This document shows, piece after piece, positions 57,285-64,000 of a DNA stretch of 64,000 nt (positions within the stretch are counted from its first letter, which is position 1; the number at the start of each line of letters is the position of its first letter). Below the pieces are notes generated by a model. The model was not told the DNA's origin. It made no database searches and saw only the letters and a list, made by a program, of their open reading frames with translations. The translations under genes were made by a program, and so were the position numbers. The stretch is from Streptomyces purpureus (GTDB taxonomy: Bacteria > Actinomycetota > Actinomycetes > Streptomycetales > Streptomycetaceae), in assembly GCF_014648195.1 (NCBI RefSeq), contig NZ_BMQQ01000021.1, positions 67,583 to 131,582 of the forward strand, in the 5' to 3' direction.

Positions 57285-59474
57285 TCACCCGGCGATGGGG
57301 AGTGCCGCTTCGCGAGCGGCGTCCGGACCCTGCTCGAGCAGGACCGCGAAGCCGTTCTCGTCCAGAACCGGAACCTTCAACTGCATGGCTTTGTCGTACT
57401 TGGAACCGGGGTTGTCACCGACAACCACAAAGGACGTCTTCTTCGAAACGGAACCGGTCACCTTCGCTCCGCGGCTCTGCAGCGCCTCTTTTGCGCCATC
57501 CCGGGTGTGGTTCTCCAGGGTGCCGGTCACGACGACCGTGAGCCCCTCCAGCGGACGCGGTCCCTCGTCCTCGCCGGTCCCCTCCTCCTCCATCCGCACG
57601 CCGGCCTCGCGCCACTTGCGGAGGATCTCGCGGTGCCAGTCCTCGGCGAACCACTCCTTGACCGCCGTGGCGATGATGCCGCCGACGCCGTCGACGGCCG
57701 CGAGCTCCGCCTCGGTGGCTTGCTCGATCCGCTCGATCGAGCGGAACTCCCGGGCCAGCGCCTGGGCGGCGACCGGGCCGACGTGACGGATCGACAGACC
57801 GTTGATGATCCGGGCGAGCGGGCGCTGCCGGGCCGCCGCGATGTTCTCCAGCATCGCCAGGGCGTTCTTCCTCGGCTCGCCCTTCTGGTTGGCGAAGACC
57901 GTGACGACCTTCTCCTCGCCGGTCTTGGGGTCGCGCTTGGGAAGTCCGCTGTCCTGGTCAAGGACGTACGCCTTGATGGGCAGCAGCTGCTCGATCGTCA
58001 GGTCGAAGAGGTCGCCCTCGTCGACCAGCGGCGGGTCCGCCGGCTCCAGCGGACGGGTGAGCGCCGCGGCCGCCACCGCGCCGAACGCCTCGATGTCCAG
58101 GCACTCGCGCCCGGCCAGGTAGAAGAGACGTTCACGCAACTGGGCCGGGCAGGTACGGGCGTTGGGGCAACGGATGTCGATGTCGCCCTCCTTCATGGCC
58201 CGCAGGGGTGTCCCACACTCGGGGCACTCGGTCGGCATCACGAACTCCCGCTCGCTGCCGTCCCGCAGGTCCACCACCGGACCGAGGATCTCCGGGATCA
58301 CGTCACCGGCCTTGCGCAGCACCACGGTGTCGCCGATGAGCACACCCTTGGCCTTGACCACCTCCTGGTTGTGGAGGGTGGCGAACTCGACCTCGGAGCC
58401 GGCCACGGTCACCGGCTCAACCTGCGCGTACGGCGTGACACGGCCCGTGCGGCCCACGCCCACGCGGATGTTCACCAGCTTGGTGTTGACCTCCTCCGGC
58501 GGGAACTTCCAGGCGATCGCCCAGCGCGGCGCGCGCGCCGTGGAGCCGAGCCGCCCCTGGAGCGGGATCTCGTCGAGCTTGACGACGACACCGTCAATCT
58601 CGTGCTCCACCGAGTGGCGGTTCTCGCCGTAGTGGGCGATGAACTCCCGGACCTCGTCGAGCGAGCCGAGGACCTTGTTGTGCCCCGCGGTGGGCAGACC
58701 CCACTCCCTGAGCAGGCCGTACGCCTCCGAGAGGCGGGTGATCTGCAGGCCCTCGCGCGCGCCGATGCCGTGCACCACCATCCGCAGCGGCAGCGTCGCG
58801 GTGACCTTGGGATCCTTCTGGCGCAGTGAACCGGAGGCGGAGTTACGGGGGTTGGCGTAGGGCTGCTCGCCCGCCTCCACCCGGCGCTTGTTGAGCTCCT
58901 CGAACTTCTCCATCGGGAAGTAGACCTCGCCGCGGATCTCGACGAGGTCCGGGATGCGGTCGCCGCGCAGCCGGTCCGGGATCCCCTTGATGGTCCGGGC
59001 GTTGGGGGTGATGTCCTCGCCGGTGCGGCCGTCGCCGCGGGTGGCGGCACGGGTCAGCCGCCCCTTCTCGTACGTGAGGTTGACGGCCAGGCCGTCGACC
59101 TTGAGCTCGCACAGGAAGTGGTAGTCGGGGGTGTTGACGTCGCGGGCCACCCGCTCGGCCCAGGCGGCCAGCTCCGCGTCGTCGAAGGCGTTGTCCAGCG
59201 AGAGCATCCGCTCGCGGTGGTCGACGGCGGTGAACTCGGTCTCGTACGCCCCGGCGACCTTCTGGGTCGGCGAATCGGGCGTGCGCAGCTCCGGATACTC
59301 GTCCTCCAGGGCCTCCAGGGTGCGCAGCAGCTTGTCGAAGTCCGCGTCGCTGATGACCGGCTGGTCCTTCACGTAGTACCGGAAGCGGTGCTCCTCGACC
59401 TGCTCGGCCAGCTGCGCGTGCTTCTCCCGTGCCTCCGTCGGCACCGGCATCTCCGCGCTCTGCTCGACAGCCAC
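57285..59474 (-). CDS. ligA: NAD-dependent DNA ligase
   Basis: 729-aa replicative ligase. In order: Ia domain with tyrosines (HRFRYYVKDQPVISDADFD), adenylation domain with the AMP-linked Lys125 in CELKVDGLAVNL, an OB fold (GVGRTGRVTPYAQVEPV), a zinc finger (CPECGTPL and CPNARTCPAQ), helix-hairpin-helix repeats and a C-terminal BRCT domain (LEGLTVVVTGTLENHTRDGA). GTG 59474 has GGGAGG nine bases upstream. Last gene of a leftward cluster starting at mnmA. Confidence 0.98.
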   Translation of the reverse strand: MAVEQSAEMPVPTEAREKHAQLAEQVEEHRFRYYVKDQPVISDADFDKLLRTLEALEDEYPELRTPDSPTQKVAGAYETEFTAVDHRERMLSLDNAFDDAELAAWAERVARDVNTPDYHFLCELKVDGLAVNLTYEKGRLTRAATRGDGRTGEDITPNARTIKGIPDRLRGDRIPDLVEIRGEVYFPMEKFEELNKRRVEAGEQPYANPRNSASGSLRQKDPKVTATLPLRMVVHGIGAREGLQITRLSEAYGLLREWGLPTAGHNKVLGSLDEVREFIAHYGENRHSVEHEIDGVVVKLDEIPLQGRLGSTARAPRWAIAWKFPPEEVNTKLVNIRVGVGRTGRVTPYAQVEPVTVAGSEVEFATLHNQEVVKAKGVLIGDTVVLRKAGDVIPEILGPVVDLRDGSEREFVMPTECPECGTPLRAMKEGDIDIRCPNARTCPAQLRERLFYLAGRECLDIEAFGAVAAAALTRPLEPADPPLVDEGDLFDLTIEQLLPIKAYVLDQDSGLPKRDPKTGEEKVVTVFANQKGEPRKNALAMLENIAAARQRPLARIINGLSIRHVGPVAAQALAREFRSIERIEQATEAELAAVDGVGGIIATAVKEWFAEDWHREILRKWREAGVRMEEEGTGEDEGPRPLEGLTVVVTGTLENHTRDGAKEALQSRGAKVTGSVSKKTSFVVVGDNPGSKYDKAMQLKVPVLDENGFAVLLEQGPDAAREAALPIAG

Positions 59475-59514
59475 CGTCTCGTCCTCCCGTTACTTCAGCC
59501 CGTTACTCAGCCCG

Positions 59515-60519
59515 TTACTCAGGGTTGTCAGCGAGCGATCTGGCCGCCCGCACGCAGTGCGTGAGGGCCGCGCGGGCGTAGGCGGGCGAAGCACCCGCCA
59601 GACCGCACGTGGGAGTGATCACCAAGGACTCGGCGAGAGTCCCCGGATTCAGCCCCAGCCTGCGCCACAGCGTTCTGACACCCATGACGCTACCGGCAGG
59701 GTCTGACAATGCCGTGTCGGTGGAGGGGACGACGCCCGCGAAGAGCTTCGTACCGGCCTCGACTGCCTCTCCGATCGACTCCTCGTCACGCTCGGTGAGC
59801 AGGTCGAAGTCGAACGAGACCCCGGCGACGCCGGCCCGGCGCAGCAGCGCGAAGGGGACGTCCGGGGCGCAGCTGTGGACGGTCACCGGTCCGTCCGCGG
59901 CGCCGATCACCTCGCGCAGGGCGCTCTCCACGATCTGCCGGTCGACGGCCCGGTAGGTGCGGTAGCCGCTGGCCGTGCGGACCTGGCCGCGCAGGACGGC
60001 GGTGAGGGAGGGCTCGTCGAGCTGGAGCAGGATCCGGGCGCCGGGAACCCTCCTGCGCACGTCGGCGAGGTGGTCGCGCAGCCCCTCGGCGAGGGATCCG
60101 ACGAGGTCCCGGCAGGCGCCGGGGTCCCCGAGCGCGGCCTCGCCGCCGCGCAGTTCCAGCGCGGCGGCGAGCGTCCACGGGCCGACCGCCTGGACCTTGA
60201 GCGGGCCCTCGTAGCCCTGGGTGAACTCCTCCAGGGCGTCGAGGTCCTCGCCGAGCCAGGACCGCGCGCGGCGGGTGTCCCGGCCGGGCCGGTCGCTGAC
60301 CCGCCAGCCGCTGGGCTCCACGTGCGCGTACATCTCGACGAGCATCCCGATGGTCCGCCCGATCATGTCGGCGCCGGGCCCGCGGGCGGGCAGCTCCGCG
60401 AGGTGCGGGAAGTCCTCGAAGGACCCGGTCACGGTCTTGGCGGCCTCCCGGGCGTCGCCGCCGGGCATCGATCCGACGCCGGTGGCGGGGCCCCAGCCGA
60501 ACTCGTTCTTCTCGCTCAC
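59515..60519 (-). CDS. MetE-like (cobalamin-independent methionine synthase C-terminal) protein
   Basis: 334-aa protein matching the catalytic TIM barrel of MetE without its N-terminal half. It starts EFGWGPATGVGSMPGGDARE and has the putative zinc ligands His and Cys in VTVHSCAPDVPF and a second Cys in VITPTCGLAGASPAYA. Stand-alone forms exist in many actinobacteria and archaea and may use a different methyl donor or have another methyltransferase role. GTG 60519 start. It lies 40 bases before ligA in the same direction. Confidence 0.85.
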   Translation of the reverse strand: MSEKNEFGWGPATGVGSMPGGDAREAAKTVTGSFEDFPHLAELPARGPGADMIGRTIGMLVEMYAHVEPSGWRVSDRPGRDTRRARSWLGEDLDALEEFTQGYEGPLKVQAVGPWTLAAALELRGGEAALGDPGACRDLVGSLAEGLRDHLADVRRRVPGARILLQLDEPSLTAVLRGQVRTASGYRTYRAVDRQIVESALREVIGAADGPVTVHSCAPDVPFALLRRAGVAGVSFDFDLLTERDEESIGEAVEAGTKLFAGVVPSTDTALSDPAGSVMGVRTLWRRLGLNPGTLAESLVITPTCGLAGASPAYARAALTHCVRAARSLADNPE

Positions 60520-60589
60520 GCAGGAAGCGTACGTGCCGGTGCGCGGCGGGTGGCGGGCCGTCCCGCCGCAGGGGCCCCGGGGAGCGGTG

Positions 60590-61279
60590 TCAGCGCCCCG
60601 GACGGACCGTCATGTCGTTGATCTCCGCGTCGCGCGGAAGGTCGACGGCCGTGAGGATCGCCGTGGCGACGGACTCCGGGTCGATCCAGCGGGAGGGGTC
60701 GTACTCCTTGCCCTCCTGGGAGTGCACCTTGGCCTGCATGGGGCTGGCCGTGCGGCCCGGGTAGACGGAGGTGACGCGGACGCCGTTGCCGTGCTCCTCG
60801 TGGCGGAGGGAGTCGGCGAGGGCCTTGAGGCCGTGCTTGGAGGCGGCGTAGGCGCCCCATTCGGCGTGGGCGTTGAGGCCCGCGCCGGAGTTCACGAAGA
60901 GGACGTGGCCCTGGGCGGCCCGCAGTTGCGGGAGGAAGAGGCGGGTCAGCTCGGCGGGCGCGATCAGGTTGGTGTTGAGCTGCTGGTGCCAGGTCTTGGG
61001 GCGCAGCTCGGCGACCGGCCCCAGGTCCACGATCCCGGCGATGTGCAGCAGGGTGTCCAGGCGGTCCGGCATCGGCTGCTGGCCGAGCGCCCAGGAGATG
61101 CGGTCGGGGTCGGCCAGGTCGGCGACGAGCGTACGGGCGCCGGGGTGGGCGGCCGCCAGTTCCCTGGCGCGTCCGGCGTCGCGCGCGAGCAGGACCAGGT
61201 CGTCGCCGCGCTCGTGGAGGCGGCGCGCGACGGCCGCGCCGATGCCGGAGCCCGCTCCGGTGATCAGATGGGTAGCCAT
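60590..61279 (-). CDS. Short-chain dehydrogenase/reductase
   Basis: 229-aa classical SDR: cofactor loop HLITGAGSGIGAAVARRL, LLHIAGIVDLGPV (NAG-like), the Ser in FVNSGAGLNA and the YxxxK pair in YAASKHGLKALADSLR, then VYPGRTASPMQ. It reduces or oxidises an unknown alcohol/ketone with NAD(P). ATG 61279 is used (a second ATG at 61288 is in frame). 27 bases after the LOG gene. Confidence 0.9.
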   Translation of the reverse strand: MATHLITGAGSGIGAAVARRLHERGDDLVLLARDAGRARELAAAHPGARTLVADLADPDRISWALGQQPMPDRLDTLLHIAGIVDLGPVAELRPKTWHQQLNTNLIAPAELTRLFLPQLRAAQGHVLFVNSGAGLNAHAEWGAYAASKHGLKALADSLRHEEHGNGVRVTSVYPGRTASPMQAKVHSQEGKEYDPSRWIDPESVATAILTAVDLPRDAEINDMTVRPGR

Positions 61280-61306
61280 GGGCACCATGCTCGCATCACC
61301 CACGGA

Positions 61307-61846
61307 TCACTGGACGCCCGCGTTCTCCTCCAGGTAGGCGAGGGCCGAGACGCCGTCCTCGGCGAAGAAGACCAGGTCCGTCAGGGGCACCGGCAGGAAG
61401 CCCTCGGCCTCCATGCGGCGGAACTGCTCCTTGAGCCCGTCGTAGAACCCGGCGGTGTTGAGGAGCACGACGGGTTTGGTGGTCTGCCCGTGCTTCTTGA
61501 GCTCCAGGATGTCCGTGGCCTCGTCGAGGGTGCCGGTGCCGCCGACCATGATGACGATCGCGTCCGACTTCGCCAGGAGCTGTGCCTTGCGCTCGGCGAG
61601 GTCCTTCGTGATCACCATCTCGTCGGCGCCCGGCCGTGCCTTGTGGGCCAGGAAGTCCACGGAGACCCCGATGAGCCGGCCGCCCGCCTCCTGCACACCG
61701 TCGGCGACGACCTTCATCAGGCCCACGTCGGAGCCGCCCCAGACCAGGGCGTGGCCGCCCTTGCCAAGGAGTTCGGCGAATTCGCGGGCGGGGCCGGTGT
61801 AGCGCTCGTCGAGATCGGCCGCGGAGAGGAAGACGCAGATGTTCAT
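61307..61846 (-). CDS. LOG-family protein (cytokinin riboside 5'-monophosphate phosphoribohydrolase-like)
   Basis: 179-aa Rossmann-fold nucleotide hydrolase. Motifs: NICVFLSAADLDERYTGPAR, LVWGGSDVGLMKVVADGVQE, ERKAQLLAKSDAIVIMVGGT and the signature GGTGTLDEATD. The family releases free bases from nucleoside monophosphates; some members activate cytokinins. Start ATG 61846, 62 bases after mnmA. Substrate in Streptomyces not known. Confidence 0.9.
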   Translation of the reverse strand: MNICVFLSAADLDERYTGPAREFAELLGKGGHALVWGGSDVGLMKVVADGVQEAGGRLIGVSVDFLAHKARPGADEMVITKDLAERKAQLLAKSDAIVIMVGGTGTLDEATDILELKKHGQTTKPVVLLNTAGFYDGLKEQFRRMEAEGFLPVPLTDLVFFAEDGVSALAYLEENAGVQ

Positions 61847-61908
61847 GGGCTCCACCGTAGGCCCCGCCGCCGACAACGGCCGGGGACCCGTGGCCCCCGT
61901 GCCGGTGC

Positions 61909-63033
61909 TCAGGCCGAGACGGCCGTGCGCCGGGTGGTCGTGGCGATCGTCGCCGAGCCCACCACGCGCGTGCCGTCGTACAGCACGATCGCCTGGCCGG
62001 GGGCGACGCCCCGTACCGGCTCGGCGAAGGCCACCCGCAGCTCGCCGTCGACGAGCTCGGCGGTGATCTCGGTCTCGCCGCCGTGGGCCCGCAGCTGGGC
62101 GGTGTACGTGCCCGGGCCGGCCGGGGCGGTGCCGCACCAGCGGGGCTTGATCGCGGTGAGGGCGGTGACGTCGAGGGCTTCGGCCGGGCCGACGGTGACG
62201 GTGTTGTTCACCGGGGAGATGTCCAGGACGTAGCGCGGCTTGCCGTCGGGCGCGGGGTGGCCGATGCGCAGGCCCTTGCGCTGGCCGATGGTGAAGCCGT
62301 ACGCCCCCTCGTGGGAGCCGACCTTCGTACCGGACTCGTCGACGATGTCGCCCTCGGCCTTGCCCAGCCGGGAGGCGAGGAAGCCCTGGGTGTCGCCGTC
62401 GGCGATGAAGCAGATGTCGTGGCTGTCGGGCTTCTTGGCGACGGCGAGACCTCGGCGCTCGGCCTCGGCCCGGATCTCGTCCTTGGTGGTGAGGGTGTCG
62501 CCCAGCGGGAACATGGCGTGGGCGAGCTGCTTCTCGTCGAGGACCCCGAGGACGTACGACTGGTCCTTGGCCATGTCGGAGGCCCGGTGCAGCTCGCGGG
62601 TGCCGTCGTCGTTGAGGACGACGGTCGCGTAGTGGCCCGTGCAGACCGCGTCGAAGCCCAGCGCCAGCGCCTTGTCGAGCAGCGCCGCGAACTTGATCTT
62701 CTCGTTGCAGCGCAGACACGGGTTGGGGGTGCGGCCGGCCTCGTACTCCGCGACGAAGTCGTCGACGACGTCGGCGCGGAACCGCTCGGCCAGGTCCCAC
62801 ACGTAGAAGGGGATGCCGATCACGTCCGCCGCGCGGCGCGCGTCACGGGAGTCCTCGACGGTGCAGCAGCCGCGCGCACCGGTACGGAAGGACTGCGGGT
62901 TGGCCGAGAGCGCCAGGTGGACCCCGGTCACGTCGTGCCCGGCTTCGGCGGCACGGGCGGCGGCGACGGCGGAGTCCACGCCGCCCGACATGGCGGCGAG
63001 CACACGGAGAGGGCGCTGGGGAGTCTGAGTCAT
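61909..63033 (-). CDS. mnmA: tRNA-specific 2-thiouridylase
   Basis: 374-aa enzyme that thiolates U34 of tRNA for Lys, Glu and Gln. The ATP pyrophosphatase loop is VLAAMSGGVDSAVAAARAAE; the catalytic cysteines are in NPCLRCNEKIKF and SHDICFIADGDTQGFL; AKDQSYVLGVL and IGQRKGLRIGHP are also typical. Start ATG 63033. First gene of the leftward group mnmA-LOG-SDR-MetE-like-ligA. Confidence 0.98.
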   Translation of the reverse strand: MTQTPQRPLRVLAAMSGGVDSAVAAARAAEAGHDVTGVHLALSANPQSFRTGARGCCTVEDSRDARRAADVIGIPFYVWDLAERFRADVVDDFVAEYEAGRTPNPCLRCNEKIKFAALLDKALALGFDAVCTGHYATVVLNDDGTRELHRASDMAKDQSYVLGVLDEKQLAHAMFPLGDTLTTKDEIRAEAERRGLAVAKKPDSHDICFIADGDTQGFLASRLGKAEGDIVDESGTKVGSHEGAYGFTIGQRKGLRIGHPAPDGKPRYVLDISPVNNTVTVGPAEALDVTALTAIKPRWCGTAPAGPGTYTAQLRAHGGETEITAELVDGELRVAFAEPVRGVAPGQAIVLYDGTRVVGSATIATTTRRTAVSA

Positions 63034-63094
63034 AGCCCTACCAGAGTACGGGCCCGCGGGAACCGGGGGCACGTGAGTATGCGTTCACGGTCAC

Positions 63095-63757
63095 ATGGGG
63101 AGCGAACCGAAGCGGGGGATCGGCCGGCGTGCGGTGCTGATCGGTGGCGGTGCCGCCGTGGCGGGTACGGCGCTGCTGGCCCGGGACGAGATCAGACGGG
63201 CCTGGTGGCGGCTGCCGGGCACGCGGAAGAAGCGGGTCGAGGGCGAGCTCGACCACCCGGGCGCGCAGTGGACGGCGGCGGCGCGGGCGAACTGGCGGCG
63301 GGCGGACCGTCCGGACGACTTCACCATCGACCGGGTCGTGATCCATGTTGTCCAGGGCAGCTTCCCGACCGCGCTGAAGGTGTTCAAGAACCCGGGGCAC
63401 GGGGCGGCGACCCACTACGTGGTCCGTAAGGACGGACACATAGCCCAGATGATCCGTGAGCTGGACGTGGCCTTCCACGCGGGCGACCGGGACATGAACG
63501 AGCGCAGCATCGGCATCGAGCACGAGGGCTACGTGCACCGGGCCAAGGACTTCACGGAGGCGATGTACGCGTCGTCGGCGCGGCTGACCGCCGGGATCTG
63601 CGGGCGGTACGGGATACCGCTCGACCGGGAGCACATCATCGGCCATGTCGAGGTGCCGGGCACGGACCACACGGACCCCGGTCCGCACTGGGACTGGGAC
63701 CGGTACATGAAGCTCGTACGGGCCGCGTCCCGGGAGCCGGCTCCGGCGAAGGCGTGA
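63095..63757 (+). CDS. N-acetylmuramoyl-L-alanine amidase, Tat-exported
   Basis: 220-aa amidase_2 (PGRP-like) enzyme cutting the amide link between MurNAc and the peptide of peptidoglycan. An N-terminal twin-arginine signal GIGRRAVLIGGGAAVAGTAL precedes the domain with zinc ligands His in VVIHVVQGSF, in the AFHAGDR region and in TDHTDPGPHWDW, and the active-site SIGIEHEGY. Start ATG 63095, without a clear ribosome site, which may mean a leaderless message. Divergent from mnmA. Confidence 0.92.
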   Translation: MGSEPKRGIGRRAVLIGGGAAVAGTALLARDEIRRAWWRLPGTRKKRVEGELDHPGAQWTAAARANWRRADRPDDFTIDRVVIHVVQGSFPTALKVFKNPGHGAATHYVVRKDGHIAQMIRELDVAFHAGDRDMNERSIGIEHEGYVHRAKDFTEAMYASSARLTAGICGRYGIPLDREHIIGHVEVPGTDHTDPGPHWDWDRYMKLVRAASREPAPAKA

Positions 63758-63774
63758 GCCGCCTCCCGCGGGCC

Positions 63775-63936
63775 AGGGGGTGTCTTGTGGATCAGGCTGG
63801 ATCAGCGAGCGGGGTCTGGCGCCGTGCATCGCAAGGCGGAGGAAGGAGCCCACGCGGAGCGTCGGCGACTGACGACAACGCGGCAAGGTGCGGTGTCAGG
63901 GCAGGCGAGCCCGGCAAGATCCGCAAGACACCCCCT
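63775..63936. mobile_element. 162-base inverted-repeat element (MITE-like)
   Basis: AGGGGGTGTCTTGTGGATC at the left end and GATCCGCAAGACACCCCCT at the right end are 19-base inverted repeats with one mismatch. The 124 bases between hold no gene. The size and ends suit a miniature transposable element mobilised in trans. No target duplication is obvious. Confidence 0.65.
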
Positions 63937-64000
63937 AGTAGTGCTTTGTTAGCGGGTCTTGTCACATTGGGTGTTCGGTAGTTCGCTGGTTGTATGAGGG
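63937..64000. other. Possible left edge of an insertion sequence
   Basis: The sequence starting AGTAGTGCTTTGTTAGCGGG, distinctly less GC-rich than the rest of the window, directly follows the small inverted-repeat element and runs off the right edge. It looks like the end of an IS whose transposase would lie outside. Only the neighbouring sequence can confirm this. Confidence 0.3.

Noticed and set aside
63038..63886. Minus-strand frame over the amidase gene and the inverted-repeat element
   Set aside because: The amidase on the plus strand has signal and zinc ligands; the frame through the small element is fortuitous.
1..64000. CRISPR arrays, tRNA or rRNA genes, prophage genes
   Set aside because: No regularly spaced repeats, cloverleaf sequences or phage structural genes were recognised.

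Overview
The window is very GC-rich, uses GTG and TTG starts freely, and is packed with families typical of Streptomyces: a PucR-type regulator, a LAL-type LuxR regulator, an MMPL exporter, GGDEF/EAL proteins, a Tat-exported phospholipase C, a streptogrisin-like protease and an EspC-like type VII secretion family. The order of conserved genes (urease-like genes, ilvE, leuB, the proline catabolic genes, serA, ilvC-ilvN-ilvB, a GGDEF/EAL gene, gatB-gatA-gatC, a second GGDEF/EAL gene, ligA, mnmA) matches, from memory, a core stretch of the Streptomyces coelicolor chromosome around SCO5487-SCO5526. I see no tRNA, rRNA, CRISPR array or phage.

Layout. 1-4705: a leftward operon ureAB (fused) - ureC-like - agmatine-deiminase family, facing a divergent NCS1 permease, with three copies of an operator-like repeat between them. 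4675-7914: a TPR protein, ilvE, leuB and a 43-aa protein. 8105-19930: an accessory block holding a LysR regulator with a divergent oxidoreductase, a PadR regulator with a membrane protein, an AAC(2')-like acetyltransferase, a three-gene phospholipid cassette, a nitroreductase, an alpha/beta hydrolase, a type VII-secretion-like three-gene operon and a secreted protease. 20048-24379: proline dehydrogenase and P5C dehydrogenase with a divergent PucR regulator that has an expanded Gly-rich linker. 24407-26751: tandem DUF1266-like paralogues. 26885-32458: serA, ilvC, ilvN and ilvB, the last preceded by an attenuator with leader peptide MRTRILVLGKRVG. 32492-45472: a c-di-GMP protein, a dehydrogenase, an aldo/keto reductase, a sugar-dehydrogenase lipoprotein, a LAL regulator, a GNAT enzyme and an MMPL exporter. 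45705-51144: phospholipase C, then a two-gene module of a small possible effector and a STAND-type ATPase with TPRs. 51183-57055: gatB, a small membrane protein, gatA, gatC and a second c-di-GMP protein. 57285-63757: ligA, a MetE-like protein, an SDR, a LOG protein and mnmA, all leftward, then a Tat-exported amidase. 63775-64000: a small inverted-repeat element and possibly the edge of an IS.

How the genes work together. ilvB, ilvN, ilvC, ilvE and leuB are branched-chain amino acid enzymes; serA feeds serine. The proline genes form a two-step catabolic operon probably controlled by the facing PucR gene. gatCAB makes Gln-tRNA(Gln) and/or Asn-tRNA(Asn). The two most interesting modules are (1) the 47984-51144 pair, whose two proteins carry a matching short glycine/beta-branched motif at facing ends, as expected for an amyloid-signalling NLR-like defence or cell-death pair, with a rare TTA codon early in the ATPase gene; and (2) the divergent urease-like operon, in which the catalytic flap cysteine of urease is replaced by valine and no accessory maturation genes lie nearby.
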